Origin: CAADGN01 sp035443945
GTDB taxonomy: Bacteria > Planctomycetota > Phycisphaerae > Phycisphaerales > UBA1924
Reading direction: 5' to 3'
NCBI GenBank assembly: GCA_035443945.1
Contig: DAOMNQ010000034.1
Span: 1 to 31,457, forward strand
Length of the DNA: 31,457 nt
A model generated the notes under the pieces. It ran no database searches and had not been told where the DNA came from. It saw only the letters and a list, made by a program, of their open reading frames with translations. Below are positions 31,387-31,457 of the stretch, in pieces (within the stretch, counting starts at the first letter, position 1; each line of letters begins with the position of its first letter). Made by a program: the position numbers and the translations under genes.

Positions 31387-31457
31387 CCAGCGGCTCCCAT
31401 CGTCGTAACTCTTCAGCCGTCTTCCACGGCCTGCGGCATGGGCGGGAGTGTCCCGGT

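Noticed and set aside
1..31457. CRISPR arrays, insertion sequences, phage genes and attachment sites
   Set aside because: No regularly spaced repeats, transposase or integrase motifs, or long terminal inverted repeats were seen on reading both strands.

Overview
This GC-rich window carries 29 gene calls plus a fragment at the left edge. It looks like chromosomal DNA of a planctomycete, most likely class Phycisphaerae. The basis is family style: a membrane protein with a Cys-x2-Cys-GYNLRGL zinc ribbon (7314-8306), pseudopilin-like proteins including one with an H-x10-DG ending (25838-27025), two ECF sigma factors each coupled to a membrane protein, and the absence of tight house-keeping operons. 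This is inference from recognised motifs; no rRNA or tRNA gene is present to confirm it. Three runs of ten N (13200-13209, 18847-18856, 19137-19146) are assembly gaps.

Layout. 1-2818: an edge fragment, a small membrane-anchored unknown protein, and a secreted DUF4139 protein. 2960-5980: a fused FAD/iron-sulfur dehydrogenase of the YdiJ type, converging on a CDGSH iron-sulfur protein and a MoxR ATPase (5990-7150, minus). 7314-10568: zinc-ribbon membrane protein, a small zincin protease coupled to it, and SppA. 10584-11954 (minus): pyrH-frr with a good promoter. 12157-22359: a tightly coupled eight-gene operon. 22427-22822: a stand-alone tRNA-binding domain protein. 22832-24701 (minus): ECF sigma, probable anti-sigma and an exported coiled-coil protein. 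24781-25089: DUF4286. 25230-27025: a second ECF sigma with an unusual anti-sigma/pseudopilin-like partner. 27133-27906: rpmI-rplT without infC. 28030-28731: a site-2 type protease. 28762-31386 (minus): a four-gene set with a pilin-like protein, a cysteine-rich exported protein, an anchored exported protein and a MauE/DoxX-like membrane protein.

The strongest candidate for an undescribed system is the 12157-22359 operon. All eight genes run the same way and each start overlaps the preceding stop. The core is an ExbB/TolQ proton channel and two different ExbD/TolR proteins. The first gene encodes a von Willebrand A protein whose single N-terminal membrane helix carries the Ser-x3-His pair found in TonB, followed by a linker, a Gly-rich hinge and a vWA domain with an intact metal site. 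The other members are exported or membrane-anchored, mostly helical-repeat proteins, and a secreted zinc-ribbon protein closes the operon. My reading is a proton-driven Ton/Tol-like motor in which a vWA domain replaces the TonB C-terminal domain and works with large periplasmic scaffold proteins. The parts are seen in the sequence; the joint function is inference.

No stretch longer than about 210 bases lacks a gene. I saw no rRNA, tRNA, CRISPR array, insertion sequence or phage gene.
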